Shown here: positions 7,283 through 14,207 of the stretch, one piece after another
Layout of the letters: each line of letters begins with the position of its first letter
How positions within the stretch are numbered: the first letter of the stretch is position 1
Origin: Syntrophaceae bacterium
Lineage (GTDB): Bacteria; Desulfobacterota; Syntrophia; Syntrophales; UBA5619
Direction of reading: 5' to 3'
Length of the DNA stretch: 17,849 bases
NCBI GenBank assembly: GCA_023249795.1
Contig: JAHFBU010000004.1
Span: 1-17,849 of the forward strand
The notes under the pieces: model-generated
Seen by the model: the letters and a program-made list of their open reading frames with translations, nothing else
Told to the model about the DNA's origin: nothing
The model's database searches: none
Translations under genes and position numbers: made by a program

Positions 7283-7334
7283 TCCGGTTCCTCTTGGCAG
7301 GTTCGAGAAGTGGGCGTCTGTCATCCGCGCACGT

Positions 7335-7895
7335 CTATTTTTCCTGAAAGATTTTCTCGAAGAAGTCCATCCGCTTTTTTGGAATGAAGACAGATCCGTC
7401 GTAATCGACAATCAGCTTGCCGTCGAGGTGGTCCACCTCGTGCTGGACGACACGGGCCGCGAAATCGAGGTAGCGCCTGCTGACCTTCAGACCCTCCGCG
7501 TCATACGCCCGCACCTTGATTTCCGGGTTCCGGGCAATCTCCACACGGATTTCGGGGCAGGAAAGGCACCCCTCTTCCGCGACGACCGGTTCTCCCCGCG
7601 TCTGGGTGATCCGTGGGTTGACGAGGATTTCGCAGTCCTCTTTTATCGTGGCGGGATCCTTGTCGTCGAAGTTCCGAAAACGGAAGGCGATGATCCGCAG
7701 GCCGATGCCGATCTGCGGCGCGGCAAGCCCCGCCGCGTCGTCCAAGGCCAGAAAAGTCTCGGCCAATTCCCGGATGGTCTTTTGCGTTGCCGCGTCGAAG
7801 GGGGCCTTAACCTCCTTGCAGGGGGCGCGAAGGAGCCGGGTGTCCTCCTCGTTGAGCTGATCCCGGTTCCAGAGGGTCAAGATTCTGCGGGGCAT
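7335..7895 (-). CDS. def: Peptide deformylase
   Basis: Cytoplasmic metalloenzyme that removes the formyl group from nascent proteins (186 residues). The three family motifs are present: motif I as AAGLAAPQ (54-61; the first Gly of the usual GxGLAAPQ is Ala), motif II EGCLSCP (108-114, metal ligand Cys110), and motif III HEVDH (152-156, two His ligands and catalytic Glu153). The ATG at 7895 has AAGGA eight bases upstream. The gene stands alone between the ABC operon (convergent) and the radical SAM gene (divergent); in many bacteria def is next to fmt, which is not here, and an additional copy elsewhere is possible. Its own promoter is visible upstream. Confidence 0.94.
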   Translation of the reverse strand: MPRRILTLWNRDQLNEEDTRLLRAPCKEVKAPFDAATQKTIRELAETFLALDDAAGLAAPQIGIGLRIIAFRFRNFDDKDPATIKEDCEILVNPRITQTRGEPVVAEEGCLSCPEIRVEIARNPEIKVRAYDAEGLKVSRRYLDFAARVVQHEVDHLDGKLIVDYDGSVFIPKKRMDFFEKIFQEK

Positions 7896-7922
7896 CGTTC
7901 CATTCCTTCCAATCTTCGCTTC

Positions 7923-7940
7923 AAACGGCAGTATCCGTTT
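7923..7940 (-). repeat. Inverted repeat in the def leader
   Basis: AAACGG - 6 bp - CCGTTT (7923-7928 and 7935-7940), a perfect 6-bp inverted repeat. It sits between the def promoter's predicted start point and the def ribosome binding site, so it would be a small stem-loop in the 5' leader or an operator-like site. No function can be assigned. Confidence 0.4.
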
Positions 7941-7963
7941 CTTTCCAAAACGGGCGTGCGGCC

Positions 7964-7992
7964 TCTATAGCACCACTGAGGAGCGATATCAA
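7964..7992 (-). promoter_or_regulatory. Sigma70-type promoter for def
   Basis: Minus strand: TTGATA (7992-7987), 17-bp spacer, TATAGA (7969-7964); each box matches 5 of 6 consensus bases. Start of transcription would be near 7957, about 60 nt before the def ATG. The remaining divergent region up to 8112 shows no comparable plus-strand promoter; only a CCCGG/CCGGG 5-bp stem around 8058-8077. Confidence 0.65.
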
Positions 7993-8112
7993 GGCGTTCG
8001 CCAATTCCCCTCTTGCCAAACGCGAAGATGTTTGTTACCGTCCCCGCGGTTGGCTTTCCCGGGTCGATGAGCCGGGGAGGCGCAGCGGTACTTTATTACG
8101 AGAGAATTTCAC

Positions 8113-9360
8113 GTGATCCATGCCATCATTGAGCGTGCTGCAAGGCGCGAATTTTCCCGGGCGATGCGTTTCGAGGGCGGGGGCGTCCCCCGTTTGCCGC
8201 CCCCCGGAGACTACCGTCCCCGGCTGCTCTACATGCACATCCCCTTCTGCGAGAGGCTCTGTCCCTACTGTTCCTTCAACCGCTTCGTTTATGAAGAGAA
8301 GATCTGCCGGGACTATTTCCGGGCGCTCCGGAAGGAACTTCTCCTATACCGGGACCTCGGTTACGATTTCGGAGGGATCTATGTAGGCGGCGGCACGCCG
8401 ACGGTGCTGATCGACGAACTCACCGAGACGATTGCCCTGGCGCGGGCCTCTTTCCATATCGGGGAGCTGTCGGTCGAAACCAATCCGAACCACCTGACGG
8501 AGGATCGCCTGGCGGCCCTGCAGCAGGCGGGCGTCAGCCGGCTGTCCGTCGGGGTCCAGAGCTTTGATGACGGCCTGCTCCGGAAGATGGACCGGTACGA
8601 CAAGTACGGGAGCGGTGCCGAGATTGCCGGGAGGCTCCGCAACACCCTCGGGCGATTCGGGACGCTCAACGCCGACATGATCTTCAATTTCCCGACACAG
8701 ACCCCGGAGATGCTCGAACGCGATCTTGATACCCTGCTCTCCATCGGCGTGGATCAGGTCACCTGGTACCCGCTGATGGTCTCCGATTCGACCCGGACAA
8801 AGGTGACGGAGACTCTCGGGCGGATGGAGAGCGGCCAGGAGGAGCGGTTTTATCACCAGATCGTCGGGCGCCTCGTCCCCGCGTACCGTTTTTCGTCGGC
8901 CTGGTGCTTCTCGCGGGAGAAGGCGATGATCGATGAGTACATCGTGGATTACGACGAATATGCCGGTCTCGGCAGCGGCTCTATCGGCTACCTTAGCGGC
9001 GTCTGCTATGCAAACACCTTCGACATCCGGGACTACATCGCCCGGATCGAGCGGGGCGAACTGCCGCTTCTGGCCTCCCGGGAGCTCTCCGTCCGGGAAC
9101 GGATCCGCTACGACTTCCTGATGAAACTTTTCGGGACGCGCCTGCGTGTTTCCGATCTGCGGAAGAAATACGGAGGCGCACTCTGGCGCAATCTCGCACC
9201 GGACCTTCTCGCCTTTTTCCTGATCGGTGCGTTAGCGTGGCGACCGCCGGAGATCGCTCTGACGAAGCGGGGCCGCTATGCCTGGGTGGTCCTGATGCGG
9301 GAGTTCTTCACGGCGGTCAACAACTTCCGGGATTACTGCCGGGAGCGGCCGGGAGCGTGA
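8113..9360 (+). CDS. Radical SAM protein, HemW / coproporphyrinogen III oxidase-like
   Basis: A 415-residue radical SAM enzyme. The [4Fe-4S] motif is Cys46-xxx-Cys50-xx-Cys53 inside MHIPFCERLCPYCSF, GGGTP is at 92-96, and SVETNPNHLT and LSVGVQSFDDGLLRKMDR follow, as in the HemN/HemW superfamily. The N-terminal extension of true HemN is missing and the residue after the third Cys pair fits HemW-like proteins, which act in heme handling rather than proven coproporphyrinogen oxidation. The C-terminal region (about 330-415) is less typical. No heme gene is nearby, so the substrate is open. The GTG start at 8113 has only a weak GAGAG upstream; an in-frame ATG at 8164 (residue 18) is an alternative. 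The MtfA-like gene follows after 54 bp on the same strand. Confidence 0.85.
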   Translation: MIHAIIERAARREFSRAMRFEGGGVPRLPPPGDYRPRLLYMHIPFCERLCPYCSFNRFVYEEKICRDYFRALRKELLLYRDLGYDFGGIYVGGGTPTVLIDELTETIALARASFHIGELSVETNPNHLTEDRLAALQQAGVSRLSVGVQSFDDGLLRKMDRYDKYGSGAEIAGRLRNTLGRFGTLNADMIFNFPTQTPEMLERDLDTLLSIGVDQVTWYPLMVSDSTRTKVTETLGRMESGQEERFYHQIVGRLVPAYRFSSAWCFSREKAMIDEYIVDYDEYAGLGSGSIGYLSGVCYANTFDIRDYIARIERGELPLLASRELSVRERIRYDFLMKLFGTRLRVSDLRKKYGGALWRNLAPDLLAFFLIGALAWRPPEIALTKRGRYAWVVLMREFFTAVNNFRDYCRERPGA

Positions 9361-9414
9361 TATTTCCCGATCACAAGGTTTATCCAAGAGACGAAAAAAA
9401 CGACAAGGAACCCC

Positions 9415-10224
9415 ATGTTTGACTGGCTTTCCGATCACCGCCGCAGGAAGCTCACGGAAGCGCCCTTCCCCCCTGCGTGGGAGGAGATCGTCCGCAGGAA
9501 CGTTGCTCACTATTGCATGATTGAAGCTCCGGAGCAGGCCCATCTGAAAGCCCTCATCCAGATATTCATTGCTGAAAAGAATTGGGACGCTTTGGGCGGG
9601 CTCGAACTGACCGACGAAATCCGGGTGACCGTATCCGCACAGGCATGCCTCCTTCTTCTCGGCCTGCCCCATGAATTTTACCGGAACGTCTTATCCATTC
9701 TGGTTTACCCCTCTACCGTCGTTCCCCCGCAGAGAAGGTTGGGCCATTTTGAAATTGCGCGCGCCCCTGTCGAAGCCGCCCCTCCCATTATCGGCCAGGC
9801 ATTCCAGCAAGGGCCCGTCATCCTCATATGGGATGCCGTTCTCGGCGGCAGCCGCCACCCGGAACAGGGGCATAATGTCGTCTATCATGAATTTGCCCAC
9901 AAACTGGATATGCTCGACGGCGCCGCCGACGGCACCCCTCCGCTGCGGGACCGCGACGAATACCGCGATTGGGTCACCGTCTGCTCGCGTGAATATTTGC
10001 GCCTCAAACACGATGCCCAGAAAGGGAGGAAATCTTTCCTCAGCGCTTACGCGGCCACCAACGAAGCCGAATTCTTCGCCGTCGCCACGGAACAATTCTT
10101 CGACCACCCGCGTCGGATGAAAGAACACAGCCCCGACCTCTATCGCGTCCTGAACGAATACTACCGCCAAGATCCGGCCGGCCGGGTGGGGAAAATGACC
10201 TGCACGACGGGAGCAGGAGACTGA
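9415..10224 (+). CDS. mtfA: MtfA-like zinc-dependent peptidase (M90 family)
   Basis: A 269-residue soluble protein matching the MtfA family (E. coli MtfA has about 265 residues). The zinc site HEFAH at 158-162, in VVYHEFAHKLDMLDG, and the downstream NEAEFFAVATEQFFDHP with the likely third ligand are intact, as is GVELAAR-like family wording replaced here by a similar central region. In E. coli MtfA binds the repressor Mlc and is an aminopeptidase; this role may not apply in an organism where no sugar phosphotransferase genes are visible. AAGGA precedes the ATG at 9415. It lies between the radical SAM gene (54-bp gap) and rluD (48-bp gap), with no sign of joint function. Confidence 0.9.
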   Translation: MFDWLSDHRRRKLTEAPFPPAWEEIVRRNVAHYCMIEAPEQAHLKALIQIFIAEKNWDALGGLELTDEIRVTVSAQACLLLLGLPHEFYRNVLSILVYPSTVVPPQRRLGHFEIARAPVEAAPPIIGQAFQQGPVILIWDAVLGGSRHPEQGHNVVYHEFAHKLDMLDGAADGTPPLRDRDEYRDWVTVCSREYLRLKHDAQKGRKSFLSAYAATNEAEFFAVATEQFFDHPRRMKEHSPDLYRVLNEYYRQDPAGRVGKMTCTTGAGD

Positions 10225-10272
10225 GGCATTGGGCAAGCTTTCCAAGCGGACAACCATAATGAAAGGGACAAA

Positions 10273-11310
10273 TTGACTGATTCACGCAAAGACATAATAG
10301 CGCAGGAAGAGGGCGGTCACTGCCCTGAGGACACAACGCCGCGGGATTCCGGGAGGGAACGCCGTTTCACGGTGGCGCCCGGGGAGGCGGGGCTGCGCGC
10401 CGACCTTTTTCTGACCGGCCGGGAAATGAGCCTTTCCCGTTCCCAGGTTCAGCGGGCCGTCGAGGAAGGGCTGGTCTGGGTAAATGGGACGCCGGTCCGA
10501 TCAGGCCGGAAGCTGAAGGCCGGAGAGGAGGTGGCCATCCGCCTTCCCGATGCGCGGCCCTCCGGGATCCTGCCCGAGGCGATCCCCTTGAGGATTCTCT
10601 ACGAGGATGCATCGCTTCTGGTGATCGACAAGCCGGCGGGGATGGTGGTCCATCCGGCCGCCGGCCATTCCGGCGGGACGCTTGTCAACGCGCTGCTGCA
10701 CCACTGCGTTGATCTCTCGGGGATTGGCGGCGTGCTCCGTCCCGGGATCGTCCACCGTCTCGACAAGGGGACATCCGGGCTCATGGTGGCGGCCAAATCC
10801 GACGAGGCCCACCGGGGGCTGGCCGGGCAGTTCAAGCGCCACGAGGTGAGCAAGACCTACCTGGCCCTCGTTTACGGGAATCCGAAGACGGACGGCGGAC
10901 GGATCGAATCCGCTGTGGGACGCCACCCGACGGACCGCAAGAAGATGTCCACGCAGAGTCGCCGGGGGCGGGCAGCCGTAACCATCTGGCGCGTCCGCGA
11001 GCGCTACGGGGTTGCGGCCCTGTTGGAGGTGGATATCGAGACCGGCCGAACCCACCAGATCCGCGTCCATCTGACCGATCTGGGCTATCCGGTGGTCGGG
11101 GACCGGGTCTACGGCGGCGAGGGGAGGTTCCGGACCGTCGGCGACTCGGCGGCACGCGCCAGGATGAAGGCGCTGGATCGCCCGGCCCTCCATGCCTGGC
11201 GTCTTGCCTTTGCCCATCCCGTGACGGGAGAAAAAATGCGGTTCACTTCACCACTGCCGGAGGAGGTGGCCGATCTGTGCGACTTTCTCGGGGAGAGGAG
11301 AAAGAGTTAG
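10273..11310 (+). CDS. rluD: Ribosomal large subunit pseudouridine synthase, RluD family
   Basis: Enzyme that converts uridines of 23S rRNA to pseudouridine (345 residues). An N-terminal tail of about 30 residues precedes an S4 RNA-binding domain (about 35-95, with LSRSQVQRAVEEGLVWVNG), then the catalytic domain with HRLDKGTSGLMV, catalytic Asp164, and RTHQIRVHL. The start is a TTG at 10273 with AAAGGGA upstream; it yields the best-supported reading, though a later start is possible because the extra tail is not conserved in the family. The pgeF gene begins 3 bp after its stop, and the rluD-pgeF pair is conserved in many bacteria. Family assignment is firm; the exact modified positions (1911/1915/1917 in E. 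coli) are inferred. Confidence 0.93.
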   Translation: MTDSRKDIIAQEEGGHCPEDTTPRDSGRERRFTVAPGEAGLRADLFLTGREMSLSRSQVQRAVEEGLVWVNGTPVRSGRKLKAGEEVAIRLPDARPSGILPEAIPLRILYEDASLLVIDKPAGMVVHPAAGHSGGTLVNALLHHCVDLSGIGGVLRPGIVHRLDKGTSGLMVAAKSDEAHRGLAGQFKRHEVSKTYLALVYGNPKTDGGRIESAVGRHPTDRKKMSTQSRRGRAAVTIWRVRERYGVAALLEVDIETGRTHQIRVHLTDLGYPVVGDRVYGGEGRFRTVGDSAARARMKALDRPALHAWRLAFAHPVTGEKMRFTSPLPEEVADLCDFLGERRKS

Positions 11311-11313
11311 CCC

Positions 11314-12132
11314 ATGTTCCGTATCGCCAGGAGAGGGGCCATAGAATATCTTGAATCCGAGGAGCTTTCTGCGCTGGGTTTCTTGACACACGCCTTCTGT
11401 ACCCGGCGCGGCGGTGTAAGCACGGGGCCCTATTCCAGCCTCAATGTGGGGGACCTCACGGGGGACGGGGAAGAGAAGATCCTGCAAAATCTGAATCTCG
11501 TCGAAGAGGCCTTTGGAATTCCGGACGGGCGGCTGGTCCTGATGAGGCAGGTCCACGGCGCCGAAATCCGTCTCCTCGACGGTGACGGGCTCCTTCCGGA
11601 AGGACTTCCCGAATGCGACGGCCTGATCACCGCCCGGCCGGGGGTGGCCCTCGGCGTTCGGACGGCGGACTGCGTGCCGATCTTCTTTGTGGACCGCGTC
11701 CGTCGGGTGATCGGGGCGGCCCATGCCGGCTGGCGGGGAACGGCCCGCGGAATTGCGGCGGCGATGGTGGAGACCCTTGCAGGGCGATTTTCATCACGAC
11801 GGCAGGATCTCCTCGCCGTCATCGGACCGGCGATCGGTCCCTGCTGCTATCAAGTCGATGCCCCGGTCTTTGAAGCTTTCTCCTCCATGCCCGGTGTGGA
11901 TCTATTTCTCCATCCCTGCGTCGGAAAAGGGCGTTGGATGGCCGATCTCGCCATGGCCAACCGCCTCCAGATCCGGGAGACGGGGGTGCCATCCGAAAAT
12001 ATTCTTTCCGCCGGTTTCTGCACCGCCTGCCGTCAGGATCTCTTCTTTTCGCATCGCGCCGGAAGGGGCCGCGCGGGCAGGCAGATCAACATCGTGATGC
12101 TTCGCGCGGGAGATGATCCAAAAAAGGCTTGA
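11314..12132 (+). CDS. pgeF: Peptidoglycan editing factor / laccase-domain (multicopper polyphenol oxidase-like) protein
   Basis: A 272-residue protein of the YfiH/PgeF family. Conserved features are FCTRRGGVSTGPYSSLNVG, the metal-ligand triad His81 (QVHGAE), Cys120 (TADCVP) and His137 (AHAGWRG), and GPAIGPCCYQV. Members remove wrongly incorporated residues from UDP-MurNAc precursors in E. coli and show purine-nucleoside activity in others. The ATG at 11314 has GAGGAGAAAG upstream and is 3 bp from the rluD stop, so the two are almost certainly one operon. The TGA stop overlaps the -35 box of the rho promoter. Peptidoglycan-related partners murA and murI are also in this window. Confidence 0.92.
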   Translation: MFRIARRGAIEYLESEELSALGFLTHAFCTRRGGVSTGPYSSLNVGDLTGDGEEKILQNLNLVEEAFGIPDGRLVLMRQVHGAEIRLLDGDGLLPEGLPECDGLITARPGVALGVRTADCVPIFFVDRVRRVIGAAHAGWRGTARGIAAAMVETLAGRFSSRRQDLLAVIGPAIGPCCYQVDAPVFEAFSSMPGVDLFLHPCVGKGRWMADLAMANRLQIRETGVPSENILSAGFCTACRQDLFFSHRAGRGRAGRQINIVMLRAGDDPKKA

Positions 12133-12156
12133 CAGCGCAAGAACGTTTGGTATAGA
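12129..12156 (+). promoter_or_regulatory. Sigma70-type promoter for rho
   Basis: Perfect -35 TTGACA (12129-12134), 16-bp spacer, -10 TATAGA (12151-12156; 5 of 6). The -35 box overlaps the TGA stop of pgeF (12130-12132). Transcription would start near 12163, leaving a leader of about 220 nt before rho. Confidence 0.75.
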
Positions 12157-12162
12157 CGGAAA

Positions 12163-12384
12163 TCAAAATTCAGAAAGGTGTTTGCTAAGCCCTTCCTTTT
12201 GGATTGATTCCAAAGACCAATTAGCGGCCCAAAATAATCCGTGCATCTCTTTTATATGTCGTTATATCGCAAAAATCTGAAGCCATTTTTGATGGATTAA
12301 ACGATCATTCTGCTGCCGCAGCAATCATATGTGGCGGATGCCATGCTTCCGCGGACACAATCAACACATCTATAGGGAACGAAA
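12163..12384 (+). promoter_or_regulatory. Structured rho 5' leader
   Basis: This AT-richer leader has no convincing ORF. It contains a stem TTTGGA/TCCAAA (12198-12203 with 12209-12214, loop TTGAT) enclosed by GCTAA/TTAGC (12184-12188 with 12221-12225), a small hairpin TGCTG-CCG-CAGCA (12311-12323), and GCGGA/TCCGC with flanking GTG/CAC around 12330-12358. In E. coli a long rho leader mediates autogenous control by Rho-dependent attenuation; similar length and position suggest the same here, by inference. Confidence 0.5.
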
Positions 12385-13632
12385 ATGCAAATTGAAGACA
12401 TCAAGAGACAGCCGATCAGTGAATTGGCAAAGCTGGCCAAGGACCTCGACGTTCCGGGCGCCAGCGGCATGCGAAGACAGGACCTGATCTTTGCCATTCT
12501 GCAGACCCAGGCCGAGAAGAACGGGGTCATCTCAGGCTCCGGCGTTCTGGAAATCCTGCCGGACGGCTTCGGATTCCTTCGCGCGGTCGATTACAATTAC
12601 CTGCCCAGTCCTGACGACATCTACATCTCTCCGTCGCAGATCCGGCGTTTCAGTCTGAGGACGGGTGATACGGTTTCCGGCGAGGTGCGTCCCCCGAAGG
12701 AGGGGGAGAAGTACTTCGCCCTCCTCAAGGTGGATCAGGTCAATTTCGAGAGCCCGGAAGCGGCGCGCGACAAGATCCTCTTCGACAACCTCACCCCCCT
12801 CTACCCTGAAGAAAAGCTGAATCTGGAATTCGATCCTGAGAACCTCTCCACGCGCATCATGGACCTGTTCACCCCCATCGGCAAGGGACAGCGCGGCCTG
12901 ATCGTCTCCCCGCCTCGGGCCGGGAAGACCGTTCTGCTTCAGGACATCGCCCACAGCATCACGGCGAACCACAAGGAGGTCATCCTGATGGTCCTGCTGA
13001 TCGACGAACGGCCGGAAGAGGTGACGGACATGCAGCGGAGCGTGGCGGGCGAGGTCATTTCCTCAACCTTCGACGAGCCGGCGACACGCCACGTCCAGGT
13101 CGCCGAGATGGTGATCGAAAAGGCGAAACGCCTGGTCGAGCACAAGAAAGATGTCGTCATCCTTCTGGACAGCATCACCCGCCTGGCCCGTGCCTACAAT
13201 ACCGTTGTGCCCCCCTCCGGCAAGGTCCTCTCCGGCGGTGTCGATTCCAACGCCCTCCACAAGCCGAAGCGTTTCTTTGGGGCCGCCCGAAACATCGAGA
13301 ACGGAGGCAGCCTGACGATCATCTCCACCGCCCTGATCGACACGGGAAGCAGGATGGACGAGGTCATCTTCGAGGAGTTCAAGGGGACCGGCAATATGGA
13401 GATCCACCTCGACCGCCGCATCGCCGACCGCCGGGTCTTCCCGGCCTTCGATCTGATCCGTTCCGGAACGCGGAAGGAAGAACTCCTGATCCCGAAGGCC
13501 AATCTCAACCGGATTTGGATCTTGCGGAGGCTCCTCCAGGAGATGAACCCCGTTGATGCGATGGAGTTCATCATGGACAAGGTCCGCAAGACGGAGAACA
13601 ATAAGTGTTTTCTCGACTCCATGAACTCATAG
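12385..13632 (+). CDS. rho: Transcription termination factor Rho
   Basis: Hexameric RNA-dependent ATPase that ends transcription (415 residues, about the E. coli length of 419). Domains in order: N-terminal helical Rho domain (1-45, with ISELAKLAKDLDV), cold-shock-like RNA-binding domain (about 50-115, with EILPDGFGFLR), and the ATPase domain with Walker A SPPRAGKT (175-182), LLIDERPEEVTDM, VVILLDSITRLARAYN and the C-terminal RSGTRKEELL. A GGGAACGAAA sequence precedes the ATG. It is the first gene of the conserved block rho-rpmE-prfA-prmC-murA. No insertion domain of the kind seen in some high-GC Rho proteins is present. Confidence 0.98.
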   Translation: MQIEDIKRQPISELAKLAKDLDVPGASGMRRQDLIFAILQTQAEKNGVISGSGVLEILPDGFGFLRAVDYNYLPSPDDIYISPSQIRRFSLRTGDTVSGEVRPPKEGEKYFALLKVDQVNFESPEAARDKILFDNLTPLYPEEKLNLEFDPENLSTRIMDLFTPIGKGQRGLIVSPPRAGKTVLLQDIAHSITANHKEVILMVLLIDERPEEVTDMQRSVAGEVISSTFDEPATRHVQVAEMVIEKAKRLVEHKKDVVILLDSITRLARAYNTVVPPSGKVLSGGVDSNALHKPKRFFGAARNIENGGSLTIISTALIDTGSRMDEVIFEEFKGTGNMEIHLDRRIADRRVFPAFDLIRSGTRKEELLIPKANLNRIWILRRLLQEMNPVDAMEFIMDKVRKTENNKCFLDSMNS

Positions 13633-13648
13633 GCAATTTAAATATTAC

Positions 13649-13676
13649 TTGAATTTGAAATATAAATGGTTATAAT
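13649..13676 (+). promoter_or_regulatory. Sigma70-type promoter for rpmE
   Basis: TTGAAT (13649-13654), 16-bp spacer, perfect TATAAT (13671-13676), in a strikingly AT-rich patch just after the rho stop. The predicted start near 13683 gives a leader of about 70 nt to the L31 ATG. That leader contains a possible CCGCC/GGCGG pairing (13677-13681 with 13712-13720 region) and could host autoregulation, which is not shown by the sequence alone. Confidence 0.7.
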
Positions 13677-13755
13677 CCGCCCCCGTGCCGACATCAGAAT
13701 CCAAATCGACAGGCGGGCGGACATCGACCGATTTAAGGAAGAGGGAAGTTTGATT

Positions 13756-13968
13756 ATGAAAAAAGGAATTCATCCGGAGTACAAGGACGCCGCGATTGCC
13801 TGCGTCTGCGGGAATGTGATCAACACGAAGTCCACCAAAGGGGACATGAGGACGGAAATTTGTTCACAGTGTCACCCCTTCATGACGGGGAAGCAGAAGC
13901 TGATGGACACACAGGGACGCGTCGAGCGGTTCAATAAGAAGTACGCCGGCCAGGGGAAAAAGGCTTAG
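13756..13968 (+). CDS. rpmE: 50S ribosomal protein L31 (zinc-binding type)
   Basis: A 70-residue ribosomal protein beginning MKKGIHPEYK, the standard L31 N-terminus. It is the zinc-binding C+ form: Cys16, Cys18 (CVCG) and Cys36, Cys39 (CSQCHPF). The start at 13756 is chosen over a longer frame from 13666 because it matches the family N-terminus and has AAGGAAGAGGGA upstream; the extra residues would also include the promoter's downstream region. It has its own promoter and is followed by a strong terminator, so it can be transcribed as a single unit besides read-through from rho. Confidence 0.97.
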   Translation: MKKGIHPEYKDAAIACVCGNVINTKSTKGDMRTEICSQCHPFMTGKQKLMDTQGRVERFNKKYAGQGKKA

Positions 13969-14056
13969 GACTTTCTTGACGTCTGTGGATTTTTCCAAAA
14001 GGGGTACCTGACGCGGCGGCGACGGGCGCGGGGTTCCCTGCCTCTGAAGTTTCTTC

Positions 14057-14091
14057 GACGGCGCCGGCGTTGCCGGCGCCGTCTTTCCGTT
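14057..14091 (+). terminator. Rho-independent terminator after rpmE
   Basis: Perfect 12-bp stem GACGGCGCCGGC / GCCGGCGCCGTC (14057-14068 with 14072-14083) with a GTT loop, followed by TTTCCGTT. The stem is very GC-rich; the U-run is short. The rest of the gap 13969-14207 contains only a small ACCGGC/GCCGGT stem (14121-14139) and a TCCGTCCGG direct repeat (14140 and 14176); no clear prfA promoter was found. Confidence 0.8.
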
Positions 14092-14207
14092 ACAGACCCT
14101 TAAATGCAGACTGGACCCTGACCGGCGATGGCGGCCGGTTCCGTCCGGATGGCCGCGGGTTATATCCGGGGAGAATCCGTCCGGTCTGATGGATGAAACA
14201 GGTTGAG

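Noticed and set aside
7283..7334. Expected terminator between convergent permease and deformylase genes
   Set aside because: No inverted repeat followed by a U-run could be found in these 52 bp on either strand.
10259..10276. Five-codon ORF (MKGTN) whose TGA stop overlaps the TTG start of rluD
   Set aside because: The overlap TTGA is typical of coupling, but the mini-ORF has no Shine-Dalgarno of its own and five codons are easily found by chance.
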